A stretch of DNA of 64,000 nt from the NCBI RefSeq assembly GCF_003073045.1, contig NC_037593.1, positions 1,293,525 through 1,357,524 of the forward strand, given 5' to 3'. The first letter of the stretch is position 1. The number at the start of each line of letters is the position of its first letter. This document shows positions 35,668 to 48,461 of this stretch, piece by piece. The notes beneath the pieces are model-generated. The model was not told the DNA's origin, ran no database searches, and was given only the letters and a program-made list of their open reading frames with translations. The stretch is from Pomacea canaliculata (lineage: Eukaryota > Mollusca > Gastropoda > Architaenioglossa > Ampullariidae). Made by a program: the position numbers and the translations under genes.

Positions 35668-38600
35668 AATTTCATCAGTTTGTTACAGCCTTTGTGTGGA
35701 ATTCTTTCAGGATTACATTTCAAGGTTGTTTTGTTTTCATAGCTTTACTTGTTGGATGTCGTGGATGTGTTCTAGCACTAGTCATTTTTCGTAGGATGAA
35801 ATGTTTTGTGCAGCTTGCTTTCTATAGAGAAAAGAAATGAAATTTTCACAGAACTGGTTGTTTCACAGAAAAATAATGACCAGACTGAGGAGTTAATCAG
35901 GTGCTTGTTTTCTTCAATGAAGCAGTTCAGCTGGCCTGTGGACTGGCTGGTCATGGGCTCTAGAGAGGAATAGCTGACAGAGTTGTCTTTTGCATCAAAT
36001 GCTGCAAGATTGAAAGCAGGTTTCTGCCTACCCTGTATCTTAAATAGCAGTGGTAGAGATCTGATTAATATTATGATAAAATCAGGATGCAAAATGAATT
36101 TATCACAATTATATACTTGTCATTTATTCACTTCCTTGAGCAAGAGCCTTGATACTAGCCTAAGTTAGGTTTCCTTGACACTGTGTTAAACTGGCCCCAA
36201 ACCTTTACCATGTTCTTTTAGGCAAACTTTCATTACCAAATATTATTTTAGTTGTCAGTTATGCAAACTTTCTTTCTGTATGTAAGCTAATTTTTTTACT
36301 CAGCTAGTTTTCTGCTGGAGAAACAACTTTCATTAGCAAAACTTTATTTTTTCTCTCCTAACCATGTTTGCTTTTGTACTAGAGCTAGTCAGGTTGTTAA
36401 GCGTTATTTAAAGAGAAATGACTTATTAATGACCTCTCCTTTTTTTTTAACTAGACATTTCTCAAAACCATGATAATAACCTAGAAGTCAGAAGGCATGA
36501 GGGCTAAGTTTTTCCATGCAGAATTTTGCACAGTTGAAGATAGTTTCTTTGTATATGTAATTTGTTTACAAGCAACTTTATGTCTTTCTTTTTTTAACCA
36601 AGTAGGTGTTTAGATTTTTTTGTTGTTTTCTAAATTTCAGATGCTCTTCTTACATCTTGCATGCACATATTGTTTATACACCAGCCTCCTGCATATACCT
36701 TTGCATGTGTATTCTTATTTCATATTTCTTTGTGTTTATATTGCATATATGTATTTATTATGTGGAATGTACACAGTTGGAGCGTTCACTTGCTAGTAAA
36801 TGGGATGTTTTGTAAAACTAAATCTTAACACTTCTTTCATGGTCATTTTCACAAATACAAGGCATCTGCTCATATTGTAATTGTAGTACCCACCAGTACC
36901 ACATCCTTCTGTATGTAACCTTCAAACATGTTTACCAGAATACAAGCTCAAAACATCCATCAATCTTGCAAGTGTACTTCTGATTTTATTGAGGTTTATA
37001 TTTCTTAAATGAGGTGCTTGATTTTTCCACGAACATGTTTTCTTTTTTTTTTTTTTAAATACTGAACGCGAGACACTGATCCATCTGTTGTGTTGGGGAG
37101 ATTTTTGGTACAGAAAAGCTAACTTTGTAAGTTTGTCTTTAAAAATTGTAAGGAACCATGGTTTAAGTTCTGCGCCACACTGATCATCAGGGTATTAAAT
37201 GATGTTAGGTGTGGATGCTGAATTATTCTTGTAATAATATGGTGACTGATTTTAGCATGATGATGCATAACACTCTGTATTAGAGATATGTGTGTGTATG
37301 TCTCTCTCGCTATCTATATATGTAATCTGAAGCCATTACACCCATAAGGTGAGTTTGCTTGCTAGGGTCATTGTTATAAAGTGAGGCTATGTTTGTGCCA
37401 TAGAGCATCCTGGGGAACTCAAGGATAAGCTTCTTGTTTCCAAAGTTATAAAGCTCTATCCAGACCCCACAGATGTTTTACCTCTGTAGCTGTAGTTATA
37501 AAGTGGTAGGAAAGAAGCCCTGGGGTAAAGAAACATAAAGTAATATCTGTGGGCATAGCATTGTAATTATGAAAACAAGATGCTTTTCCTTGAGTTCTTC
37601 ATTTTGCCATGGAAAAGTGACTTGCATTCGCTTTATAACTATGACCCCTGGAGGGCTAACAACAGGAGATTCCTGTATGTAGATCTTTAGATGCTGAGTG
37701 TTTATTGTGGGTTATCTCCTCAACCAAGTCCCTGCTTTTAGTCACTTAGTATTTATTGGAACCTTTTTCTCTTAGAGTCAACTGACTTTAGCTGATTTTT
37801 GTTTTTTTTTTAATGTAAACCATGGACTGTGTTTAACCACTGTTTACTAGGAGTCCTTTTTCACAGCTAGCTACCTGACAGTCACCAAATCAAGTAGGGG
37901 TTTTCTCCTGCTTTAAGCCACTAAGCATTTACCAGGAGTCTCTTTGTAATGAGCCACCCGCTTTAGCGACTAGGTGGAGATCATTTCCTGAACCAGCTTC
38001 TCTTGGATCTCTTTTGGGATGTGAGTGCTCTGTCTCCATGTGTGTGTGCATCTGCACATGCACAACATCATGCACACTACAGCTATACAACAGTGTGTAA
38101 TATGATTTGCTATGATTGTGTGATCTTACCTCATTTATGTCAATATGCATAACTGTGTGTGTTACATAACATGATTGCATGTAGGATGTAAATGTGAAGC
38201 ATTTTTTGTCATAATATATTTGTGCATATTGATACACGACAGTTTGCTTCATTCTGAGCTGTGATCATATACTTTTACTACCTTCATGTCCCAAACTTCA
38301 GATTGTGCTCATTTACATATTAAAAAAAAGAAATAGGTTGGAATTTTGAAATAATCTGGCTTGTTACTGCACTGATCTGAAAAACATCTGGACAATTTTT
38401 GTATGGTTTCTACTCATGTGTACAGAATTGTGTACACTTTTGGAATTAAAAACATTCCTTTTGTATGTTTCTCTCACTGATTTCGCATGCAAACTAAAGT
38501 CCATTTTATGTGCTTAATTATTTTTCAAAATTTTTGTAATGCTTCATTCTATCCTGAAAAATCCATGTTATGTTTGCATGGGTATATACCTAAGAGACAG

Positions 38601-41030
38601 CACAGTGTTAATGAAAGTGATAATCAGACTTTGGCTGACAAATTAGCCAGAGAGATTGCTGTCATTGCCATGGTAAAAGTGTAAAAACATCTCCTGTATG
38701 ACTCTTGTCTGTATTACTCTTTGCTTTGTTAGTAGTAATGCACTGCCCTTCAGTCAAATGAACTTGCTCTTGTGGCAGCAAAGAATTAGATGCTATCTCT
38801 GTACTTTGTGAAGTACTACAGGATGGAGCAGAGTATGAAAGCAGGAAAAGAAGGTTGGAAATTTGTTCTAGCCTGTTTGTGACATTATCACACAGTTGTG
38901 GGGCTCATGCATAGATCTTTGCAGCATCGAGGGTGGGGCTGTGATTAAATGCTTGATGTAAATGCTGGGTCCACTTTTCAAAGATAGGCAATTGTACTTT
39001 ATTATCTGTCCACTTCGTACATTTTCAGGCTTGACTACCCCCTACAGTCTGCATATAGTCTTGATGGATTTAGACATTTTACTCTGCCCAAAACCAAGGT
39101 GGTATTGCAGCCCTATGCTCCTGAAGGAGTAGCAATGAATAGATTGTAATAAAGAGAATAGAGCAAGCAGTTAATAATAGCATTAAAAAAAAAAAAGGGA
39201 AAGTAAAGGCAAGACACAAGTAACTGATGTATTAAAATGTTTGTTAACTTATCTGCATTTTCAGCTTAATTTAACTTCCTCTAGGTGCAGATCATAGTTT
39301 CTAAATGTTTTTCCTGCTCCATTTCTAAGACTTTATGAAACATTCTCCATTGATACATACTTTCAACTGAATGATAGTGGCTTCCATTGCAGTAAAGAAA
39401 TAGCAGTGTGATAAGTATAAATGAAGGTCAAGTGTGCAGATACAAGAGCCAAGCTTGTGGATCTGAAAGAGATGCACAAAATAACCTGATGTAAGGCTCC
39501 AGTACTGTGGTGTGTTAACAGTTATTTTGCAAGTAGCCATGTCTTTATTTTTCCACAACTGTTTTTTTGTATGACCCTGATTTCCAGTTGATCTTTTTAC
39601 TTAATGAAGTCATCTTGAACTACAGATGTTTCTTGGTGTAGCATATGTCTCTTCCGACTGGAATCTGTAGTATTTCAGTGTGTGGGTGGGGGTTGCGTGG
39701 GTTTACCAAAGAGAGCTGCTTTTGTCTTCCACACTTGCCACATGTCCATAGTAGCTGCAGTTTTTGATAGAGTGGTTGCATCGATTTTAAAAAACTGTTC
39801 TCCATTCATACGTAAACAGAGCATTCCCCAAGACCTTGCATTCCATTGTCGTTTTCTTGCAAATGAACTTATTCTATGGTGCTCTCAGGTTTCTTCGAAA
39901 ACTTCATTCTTGTATTGTAGTTATTTAATTTTTGACTGAACTTAGAGGGAATTATGTGCTGTTAAGAGTGTTACAGAAAGAAAATGTTATGAATGAGCAT
40001 GAAGATACACAGACCTCTATTGCATATTATTAAATTTTAAATATATATGTATATATGATGTGCAATATAGCATTACAGTCTTTTGTTAACACTGTGTTGT
40101 GTGGAAATAAGATATAAATGAGTTTATTTTTAAAAAAAACCATGATAGAGCACTTATTTTGCAAGCTATTACATTACTCATTTTGTGGTCCTCAGTGCAA
40201 AGTGTTTATGTTCACGTGATAATGTGGGGAAAAAACAAAATGCTCTTCATTGTCATTATGATGATATGCCTACAAGTGGTTAAATGCCTTAAAGATTGTT
40301 ATATCTTCTAAGCACTAAAAAAAAGATTATAGAGAAAATATAAATATTTTTGTCATAACTCTGATTGTGGATTTTTCAATTTAAAAATCTTGAGAAAGAC
40401 TATAAGAGAGTGGCTGCTGAAGAGAAAGAAACAGCGATGTTTATTTTGTCTCTACGAAGTTTTTTTTTTTTTTTTGTCATTTCCAAGTGCTTGTATGGTC
40501 ATGAAGTTACTTAAAAACACTAGTACTGCTGATGAACTGGATGGTTTAAGTCCTCAGTGCTGACCTATAATTTCTCAACAGGTCACATTTTTCAGGAGCA
40601 TGGATCCACCTTATGATTTGACAGTAGTTTGTGGGAGACAGCTTTATGCTTATGTAGGAAATGTCAGTTTACAGTGGCCAGTTGTAAGATGAAAGAGACA
40701 GCAGCTTGCTGCCATCAGTTAAAATGATAAAAATAATCTCCCTCTTGTAACAATATCATGTCACTAGTTTTAGTTTTGGTAGTTTCTGTATTTTGACAAG
40801 AGTCAGAGTTTGGGTAGAAGAACACAAGGTGAATATAAGTGTTTTATTTTGTGTGCACACACACGGAGTTATGCATCATATAACTATGTTTTGGTCAATG
40901 GAGGTGAAACATTCCCAGTATAATGTCCACACAGTGGCTAAATTACCTAACACTACATTTCATCTGCTACACTGTAGATGCCCATGCAGCTTCTTTTGTA
41001 CATATTGTTAGCACATGCTGAAATAAAATC
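35668..41030 (+). other. Probable long ORAI 3' untranslated/flanking region
   Basis: No coding feature is recognised. Canonical AATAAA hexamers occur at 39148-39153 and 41022-41027, and a variant ATTAAA near 38443, so the ORAI transcript may carry a 3' untranslated region of about 3.5-5.4 kb. AT-rich stretches with many ATTTA motifs occur throughout. A long inverted repeat is embedded at 37361-37650. Confidence 0.45.
37361..37650. repeat. Long imperfect inverted repeat (hairpin or MITE-like)
   Basis: The left arm (about 37361-37475) and right arm (about 37540-37650) are reverse complements with mismatches. Matched blocks include GGGTCATNGTTATAAAG at the outside, GAACTCAAGGAWAAGCWTCT in the middle, and CCCACAGAT inside. 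An RNA copy would fold into a hairpin with about 90-bp arms. It could be a foldback MITE or a structured 3'-UTR element. Confidence 0.75.
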
Positions 41031-41519
41031 CATGCACTGTCAGGGGAGGTAAGTGGTGTGTGTGTGTGTGCAGCATGGATACAACTGTTCAGACAGCAAA
41101 CATGTTACAACTTGGATTCAAGAACTTTGCCTCGAAATTAAAGATAACACGAACTAGATAACTGAACTGGTTGTCTGTTTATGTGCCTGTTTATTCTGTT
41201 TCATTGGGAAAAAAACAAGTGGTGCTTTCTACATATGATAAATGTCTTGGCAGAAAAGAGGTCAAACAACTGGCCGGGAGAGGTAGTTTGGACAAAATCG
41301 CACACAAGAGCAAGGTATTTAGATATGCAGACTGGCACAGCTAGACTGAGACTGCAGATAACAGGTCTATCCTGGGCTGTCCAGCTTGTGACATCACTGT
41401 GTACCAAGGGAGGCTGTCAGCGAGTGTCAAAAAGGGAAGGTGAAAGACCGCGGGATGAGAGAGTTTGAGGACACACAAGACAGGCAGTCCGCGGCCTTCT
41501 TTCACGGGTGCTATGCAAG

Positions 41520-41700
41520 TTGATATAAGATACCACTTTATTTATCCCAGAGGGCAATTAGAAGCAGGCGTCTTAATTAGTCGGTGCATTACATGAACCC
41601 TAAAGGGCTGTCTTTATATTGAGCGGACGGGTTGCCCCTCATATAATACACTTGTACTTCACTTTTCACATACCATATGCTCCTCACGATGTAGACAAAT
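41520..41700 (-). mobile_element. Probable non-LTR element 3' end
   Basis: On the minus strand the stretch ends in TAATTGCCCTCTGGGATAAA followed by TAAAGTGGTAT, resembling the terminus at 18140-18330. Its 5' limit is not clear. Confidence 0.4.
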
Positions 41701-42403
41701 GTTATTGCTTCACTGAATCACTGGGTTTAAAATAATAGAATTTTAATAATGATGTGTAATTAGAACTCAATAACTTATTCAGAACTGCTTCAGCATGATG
41801 TCGTTCAGTCCTAATTAAACTACGACTAGAAAGCAATGCTGATCGAGGTATTCTGCTCCCCCAGGTTCCTTAAGTCACTGATATTCCCATCTGACGACAT
41901 AAAACTTGTGAGCAAACAGAAGTGATTGTTGACAAAAATAAAATACTATTACCGTACTTTTTTTTATTTCCCATACCTCAATTTCTAAAGGTTGTTAATG
42001 TGAACACCAGCTAGCTCAGTAGCAGCCATAATCTCCCCCAGCCCTCAGCCACCTGCATCCTTACAAGAGATGTTTTAAGAGGAAGACGCGGGAGGACTGC
42101 GAGACACAACACAAATCCTCACACGCGGTCGCCGAGAGTAGTTTCCCCTGTCAGCTCACCATGGCAACAGAACAACCCGGCATTGGGTGTTGCGCTCTTG
42201 TTGTCAACCCACCTTTGTCTATGAACAGATCGAAGCTCACTGTTCCCACTGATGTACTGCGCATCATTCTTTGGACCCCATATTTCAATATTTCATCAGT
42301 GACGGTTGAGTCTCTAGCTTCGAACTTGAAAGACCCGCAATATCTTGATGCCTGAAGGCTGACATGACGCCAGGTTAGAACGAAAACTTCCTCATAACAC
42401 ACA
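41701..42403 (+). other. MORN3 upstream region
   Basis: About 700 bp before the MORN3 start codon. CpG frequency rises from about 42080. An open frame on the opposite strand (42151-42426) has no recognised domain. Confidence 0.4.
42155..42168 (-). promoter_or_regulatory. RFX X-box-like motif upstream of MORN3
   Basis: The minus strand reads GTTGCCATGGTGAG, matching 12 of 14 positions of the symmetric RFX X-box GTNRCCATRGYAAC; the 5' half-site is perfect. It lies about 240 bp before the MORN3 start codon. RFX factors drive many ciliary genes, so the position is suggestive. Confidence 0.4.
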
Positions 42404-45400
42404 ATGCCCATCGTAAAGACACCCAAAGAAGCGGAACCACCATGGAAAGATTGGGACCGCCGAGCTCAAAAGAAAGGAATTCACCATACAGTTTATTCCG
42501 TCAACGGAGACCAGTACACGGGAGATTGGCTTGATAACAAAAAAGACGGTCAGTATATAATTATAAAGGATGGCACGCATAAATCTCATATTGTTCCCGG
42601 TCTGGGTCAACTGATTCACAATTGGACAGCAATATTAACCTTAGCTGCGTTGCCTTGACACGCTGCACACCTTTTCGCACGATGTAGTGAAGCACCTCAA
42701 GATTGAAAAACAAGGTGTCACGATGTTCTGTTTACTGACGTTGCGCATTTGGAGTTTGGATAAAAGATAATCAGAAATGAAGCATAGTAACAGTATCGAT
42801 GTCGCGTTATGAAATATTTTTTAAATGCTCAAGCTAGGTCATCAGGTATAATGTAATGTTTTTACTCATAATTTCGGGAAACTAATCCATATGATCTCAA
42901 TAAGTTAATATAAAAAACAAAATCAATGATTCAAGCAGACTGAAGAGACAGTGGAGCTTGACAAGGAAAAGGTGTACCTTGGTTTGCTTTTTACCTTTAA
43001 AAGACAACACCATCCGCATGATTCTAAACCCTTTAAAGTTTAGCCAGTATAAGCAGCTAGGACCATCAATGAGCATAGAGTTGTCGTAATCCAGCAGAGA
43101 CAATCAGACAAGATCTGACATGAGCTTTGTAGTGGTTAATTAACAGAAAAGGCTGGAAATGAGTAATCATGTGAAGCTCAAGGAAAATAGACTTGCAGAG
43201 TGCATTGATGTGAGATTCATGAAACAATAATGCATCAATGGTAATACCAAGATTTCTGGTGGTCTAGAGACATTCGCCCTAGAGAAAGCAAAAGTAGTAG
43301 AGAATGCCACAAATTTCAGTTTATTTGCTTCTGCAAATATATATGTATATATACACCCACATACATATGTGAAGGCAGGGTCAGTCATCAAATATCTTCC
43401 TTGTAAATTACTAATAGGTATCAGCTTTGACATACCCTGATATTAGGTACATATGTCTTATGTCACAGGCAAGGGTACATACAAATGGAAGGACACTGGC
43501 TGCATATATGAAGGTGACTGGAAGAAAAATAAACGAAATGGTTTCGGAACTCTAAGCTATCCTGATGGCAGAGGAGGCTATAAAAAAGAATATTCAGGTG
43601 GCTGGAAAAATGATCTACGGCATGTAAGTTGTTATAAATGTTGAATATTGATGCTCCTCTATGTTTTGTCTAAATGTGTATGTGGTGATGGTAAGAGGAT
43701 GAGGTAAAATAATAATTATAATCATAAAAAATGCTCATGAAAGAACATGATCTCACCACTTGAGACAATACAAAGAATGGAAGAATAAATAGACAAGTAA
43801 TAAAAGATAAACACAGAAGACACAAAGAAGAATCAGGGAAGAAGCAGTACGGATTGAGTTTTGTGAATCTACAGAGGAAGATGAGCAGTATTGACTAGTC
43901 AATAGAAAAAGTAAAAGAAAAGGTTAGGTAAACCAGCAGTATGTGGATTGTTGTTAGGAATAATGTTCATGGAACAGATACATTTTCAGTGCATATTTAA
44001 CAGATTCTATTATTGGTAGGTGGTGGATATCAAAGGAGAGAGAGTTCCACTGTTTTGCAGAACAGTAACTCAAAATCCTGTGACCATAATATGTGGTTGT
44101 TCTGGTGATAGGGATAGTTAGCATATGGTCATCAGATGAAGACCAGAGTTGTCTAGCTGGGATATATGGGAAGATAAGCTCAGAGTAGTCAGGGTAGGAG
44201 CCTGAAAAGTAATTAAAAAAACAGCACAGACACACCTTGTACCAAATGCGAGAATGGATAGGTAGCCAGTGCAGAAAATGAAGGAGAGAAAGTTCTTTTG
44301 CAGGGCTATGGCACTGAGTTTTATACAGATGATGAATATTATGAAGGGGAGTGGTATGCAGGCAAACGTAGCGGCTGGGGGCGCATGTACTACAAAGATG
44401 GCACCATTTATGAGGGAGAATGGTATGATGATGAGTGCTCAGGGCAGGGCATGATGCGTCTTGGTGAGTAGAATTACATCTAATAGTTGAAACATTATGA
44501 AGCCCCTGTTAGATTAGACTGTTGAGTACATTTTTACATGGCATTCTAATTTGTGTTGGTCACCTCATGTAATTAACCAAAGCTGTGTTGTAACCTGTTT
44601 TATAGGATGCATGCTTCTGTTATACAGCCAATGAAAATCGCTATGAAGGTTCCTGGAAAAATGGCAAAAGGAATGGGCCAGGAAAATTCTATTACCTGGA
44701 CACAGGACAGCTGTTTGAAGGTGTCTGGGTAGACAACACACCTAAATGTGGGAGTATGCGTGACTTTGGTCGAGACCATGCACCGGACCCAACTCCTTAC
44801 CCTATACCAGCTGTAAGTAAAAAGCCTGCAGTATTTGTGAATGCCTACAATTTTTGTTTTACTGCTGTAAAGACATATGGAATCTGTAGTATTTGTGGAT
44901 TTCTTATTGTAAGGACACTTTACTAAAAATGCATGGAGTCAGCATATGTAAAACTTCTCCCAATCAATCTTGGATAGGTGCTGCATCATTATTATTAACC
45001 AGTGTGATCAATTTAATCACATTTTTAAGTATGACTAAGTTTAAGGGGACTGTAATACTATTTTAGCTTTATTTTGTATCTTGGCTAATATTTAACAGAA
45101 ATGCTTAAAATATGATATGCAGATATACCTAATACATATAGTATAAAATACTTCCTCAAAGTCTGAATGACCTAGTTCTTTAATGTGTAAAATTGTTTGT
45201 GATTTCATTGAAGAAAATTGTGGCCTAAGAATGCACAAATTTTGATTGAGATAAAACATATTAACATAAATAATGTAAAGATCTGAATAAGTATAGTTTA
45301 AGTATGATATAGTATACTATAATATGATAGTATTATGTAATAAGGTATAAATATCATTTTCTGCATCCTACTGTTGTTCTTTCAAAGAGGGTTTTATGCA

Positions 45401-47138
45401 CAGCTCTAAAATAAGGGGAAATGGGAAAGTAAAATGACTAGCCCATAGCAGACATTTACTATGTACCTTACTGCACTTGGGGATGAATTTATTAATAACA
45501 ATTATAAAGTTGACTTGTATATCGCTTTTCCCCACCATTAAGGGGCTAAAAAGTGCTTTACTAAAAAAGAAAAACACACAAACATAATAGTAATGGATGG
45601 TAGTCTTAAAAACAATAAGTTTCAGTGTTCTTATTCCCTTCCCACCAGCACCGACCTTTTAGTTAATCTTCAGGATCGGTATATACCTACATCTGCCAAC
45701 TCAGGCTTCAGGATGCATAGGAAGTAATTTCAGTATTGTCACTATTACAAAATAAGTATTTAATATTTCTAGAGCTTATGATTAATCATTATTTCTGAAC
45801 AAATTTCTAGCATTTCTTGTTGCTAGATCCTGGATTTAACCAAATGATTAAACACGATCAGGTTTAATCAGGATTTGTATAGTTTTTAATGGTATAAGGA
45901 AAAAAGATGGAAATCATATCAGCAAAGATCAGGCATCTGCAAAATCAAACCACTCAGTTACAAAGTCTTTAAAATCTTCCTGTCACCAGAACAACATATG
46001 GCCACAGGATTTTTATTTATTGTGCAGTGAAATAGTGGAACTCTCTCCCTTTCCATACCTGCCACCTACTCACTATTGAATCCTTTAAACGTGCACTGAA
46101 AACACACTTCTTCCGTAAACATGACTCCTAACACCCTTTCCCATAATGCTAGTCCTTTGTCACACCCTTCCTTTTGCAACATCATGTTACTCTCAGCTCT
46201 TGCTATTTGGTTCCTCTTCGTGTTTTTTTGTATTTGATTTTATTATTTGTTTAGTACGGTTGTTTATTCTTTTATAGTTCATATGTTATTTGTTTTCCTG
46301 TCCCTTGTATTCTGTCCATGCTTTGTCCTTGTTTTAAGCGCTAAGAGCATGTTCCTTAGGAGTGTGAGTATGCGCTTACACATTTTACATTTAATATTAT
46401 TAAAGAGAAGAATTGCATAAAAAGTAGAATCATGAGACCACAATCTTCTTGTCAAGTCCCACTATCCCCACTTTTTAAAAACCTGGATATTGAAAAATTG
46501 CAATTGCAACTTCTGTTTTTGTTTATTCTGAGGTTGAAAACAAAAAGAATTTGGTTTAAATTTGTTTCTGAGATGAAAATCATCAAAAATGGGGAGCACT
46601 ATAGGCCATGTTTTATACTCGAAATGTCATAAAGTTTAATCATGGGATCAAGTTTAAAACCTACAGTGTCAAGTTTAATGTTGATTTACAATGTTGTCAG
46701 GTTTAATCCTTATTTCCTGCTTAGTGCTTCTTACTTTCATCTGCTTTTACTCAGATTGACATTTCCTGAATGCAGCTTTTATGTCTGTTATCATTCATAC
46801 ACGTGCATGTGTGTGCAGTAGCATTTAAATCTGTTGATGTGCATGCAAATGCAAGGTTGTTCATGGTATTTTAATATAATTTTAATTAAATTGAGCTTGT
46901 TAATAAGCTAGCAATAAAGTATTTTTCCCCAGATGGAGTTACCTATATATATATAGTGTTTGTTTTCCAGATTGCGCTTACTAAATTTATCATTTGTTTT
47001 TCAGATTGTGCTTACTAAATCTAGTGTTTTTCCAGATAGAGCTTACTAAATGAAATATTTATTTTTCAGATTGAACTTAAAAATCCCAACAATGTGCTGG
47101 CTGAAGTAGAGGAAAAGTTCCTTCAGGACCTAGACTGA
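42404..47138 (+). CDS. MORN3: MORN repeat-containing protein 3
   Basis: Five exons: 42404-42548, 43469-43623, 44304-44463, 44628-44812 and 47070-47138. They total 714 nt (237 aa, close to the ~240 of vertebrate MORN3), with phases 1, 0, 1, 0 in agreement. The N-terminus (PWKDWDRRAQKKG) matches MORN3. Seven MORN-like YxGxW units follow: YTGDW, IYEGDW, YSGGW, YYEGEW, IYEGEW, RYEGSW and LFEGVW. The conserved KCGSMRDFGRDHAPDPTPYP ends the repeat region, and the C-terminus is acidic. Vertebrate MORN3 is mainly expressed in testis and linked to sperm and ciliated cells; MORN repeats are often membrane-associated or scaffolding. The last exon (22 residues) is preceded by a tandem array of 3' splice sites. 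Introns 2 and 4 carry LINE fragments. Confidence 0.96.
43700..44235 (-). mobile_element. LINE 3' fragment in MORN3 intron 2
   Basis: A 93-codon minus-strand frame contains TTYYGHRILSYCSAKQWNSL and a following SVKYALKMYLF, the C-terminal tail of a CR1/L2-type reverse transcriptase. An AT-rich ATTATAATTATT-like tail lies at the low-coordinate end. The copy is 5'-truncated. Confidence 0.75.
45490..45560 (-). mobile_element. Short LINE 3' terminus
   Basis: The minus strand reads GTAAAGCACTTTTTAGCCCC and then AAAAGCGATATACAAGTCAA followed by an AT-rich tail. This is a common 3' end of CR1/L2-like elements in molluscs. It lies in MORN3 intron 4. Confidence 0.5.
45985..46405 (+). mobile_element. 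LINE 3' fragment in MORN3 intron 4
   Basis: The frame reads TTYGHRIFIYCAVK, a stop, then WNSLPFPYLPPTHY and, in a shifted frame, FKRALKTHFFRKH: the same reverse-transcriptase tail seen at 33470 and 43700. It is followed by a TTAAGCGCTAAGAGCATG segment and an AT-rich tail. It has stops and a frameshift. Confidence 0.75.
46921..47085 (+). repeat. Tandem array of five 3' splice sites before MORN3 exon 5
   Basis: A unit of poly-T, (T/C)CAG, then ATTGNGCTTACTAAAT-like sequence occurs five times, with AG boundaries before 46933, 46971, 47005, 47036 and 47070. Spacings are 38, 34, 31 and 34 bp. Only the last AG opens a frame that fits MORN3 (IELKNPNNVLAE); each of the other four leads to a stop within 6-16 codons. 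Confidence 0.9.
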
Positions 47139-47398
47139 CATGCAGGAACTGCCTAGGTCCTTCATGATAATGCACACTGAATAACTGACACAAAGCATTC
47201 TTCTTGATTTTACATCAAGAAACAAATAGGATGTGACTATGGACATACTAGTTGTGCCTCTAAGTTGTACATTAGTTCATCATAGGGTTAATTCCTGAGC
47301 ACCTCTTCTTCTGAACAAATACTTAAAGTTCCAACATAAATTTTTTCCTTATTATCACCTCACTGCTGTTTCTGCCCTAACTTTGATGCCAGCATCTG

Positions 47399-47404
47399 AA
47401 TAAA
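47399..47404 (+). terminator. MORN3 poly(A) signal candidate
   Basis: A canonical AATAAA about 260 nt after the MORN3 stop codon. Confidence 0.55.
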
Positions 47405-48461
47405 AGGTCTCCTTAACACCATCTCAGACTGAATGAATGTTTAACACCATCAAAGATGCATGCTTTCTCTTTTTCTTATCCAACCCCAACAAATAACTTT
47501 CCAGGATGAAATAGACAACTGTCACTTTTTTTACTTCTGTAATTGCTGGCATACCTGATAGAATTATTTTCTAACAAATTTCTCAAAATGCTTTAATGGA
47601 GTTAAGGATATGCTAAAATCACGTCAATACTAAATGATCCAGTGGGTCTACTTATTCAGTATCTGATATAGAGCAACTAGGTAAGTCCTCAGTGAGGCAA
47701 GTATTTTCTTTTTGCTTTTTGAGAGAGAGGGAGAATGAATAAGAAAGAGAAAAAGAGATTCCCTAAACTGTGGGATTCATGACTCCTAAGCACAAGAAAA
47801 TGCTGATCAACAACTAATTGGCATGTCCAAAAACGGGCTTTCAAAAACTAGAAAAGAATATCACAAATGTTAATACATTATACGGATAATAAATGCAAAG
47901 AAGCAATCAAAGCCAAAATGTATGATTGTTGCCAAAATGTATGATTGTTATATTTCAATATCAGTCCTTGACCTCTTTATAGCAGTGATCAGTGGAGAAA
48001 CTTGGGATATTTATCTCCCCTTGCTATCCACTGTCCAGACATAAAATAATGTTAGAAAATATTCTGTGACAAAAAGCCTGTCCTGTGATCAAAAAACATA
48101 TCATTATAAGATATGATTGCTTACTTTCTGTAGGCATGGCTTACAACAAAATTTACCTAACAAACACAACCTATAAAACATCCAGGTGACTAAATGGTTA
48201 AATTTTTAAACTATCGCTCGTCTTTTGCAATTTACTTATAGAAATACATATTATGGACCACTTTTATTCCACTATATCATCCAAAAATTGTCTCTAAAAG
48301 AGTGCTTAAATTCACTTTTAAACTCAACATTACTTTTAACTGTCAGCTAACAAAAAAACTTCATCCAATTAATAAAGAAAAGAAGATTCATGCTAGCTTA
48401 TCTGTCACATCTACTGAACATATTGACCTAGTGGTGGTCTATAACTTTTCTGAAATTTATA
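47405..48461. other. Convergent intergenic gap MORN3/TMEM45-like
   Basis: No gene is seen. A minus-strand AATAAA (TTTATT at 48263-48268) about 195 nt past the TMEM45-like stop codon is its likely poly(A) signal. Confidence 0.5.

Noticed and set aside
42151-42426. 91-codon minus-strand frame opposite MORN3 exon 1
   Set aside because: Antisense to a real exon and its promoter, no domain or conserved motif.
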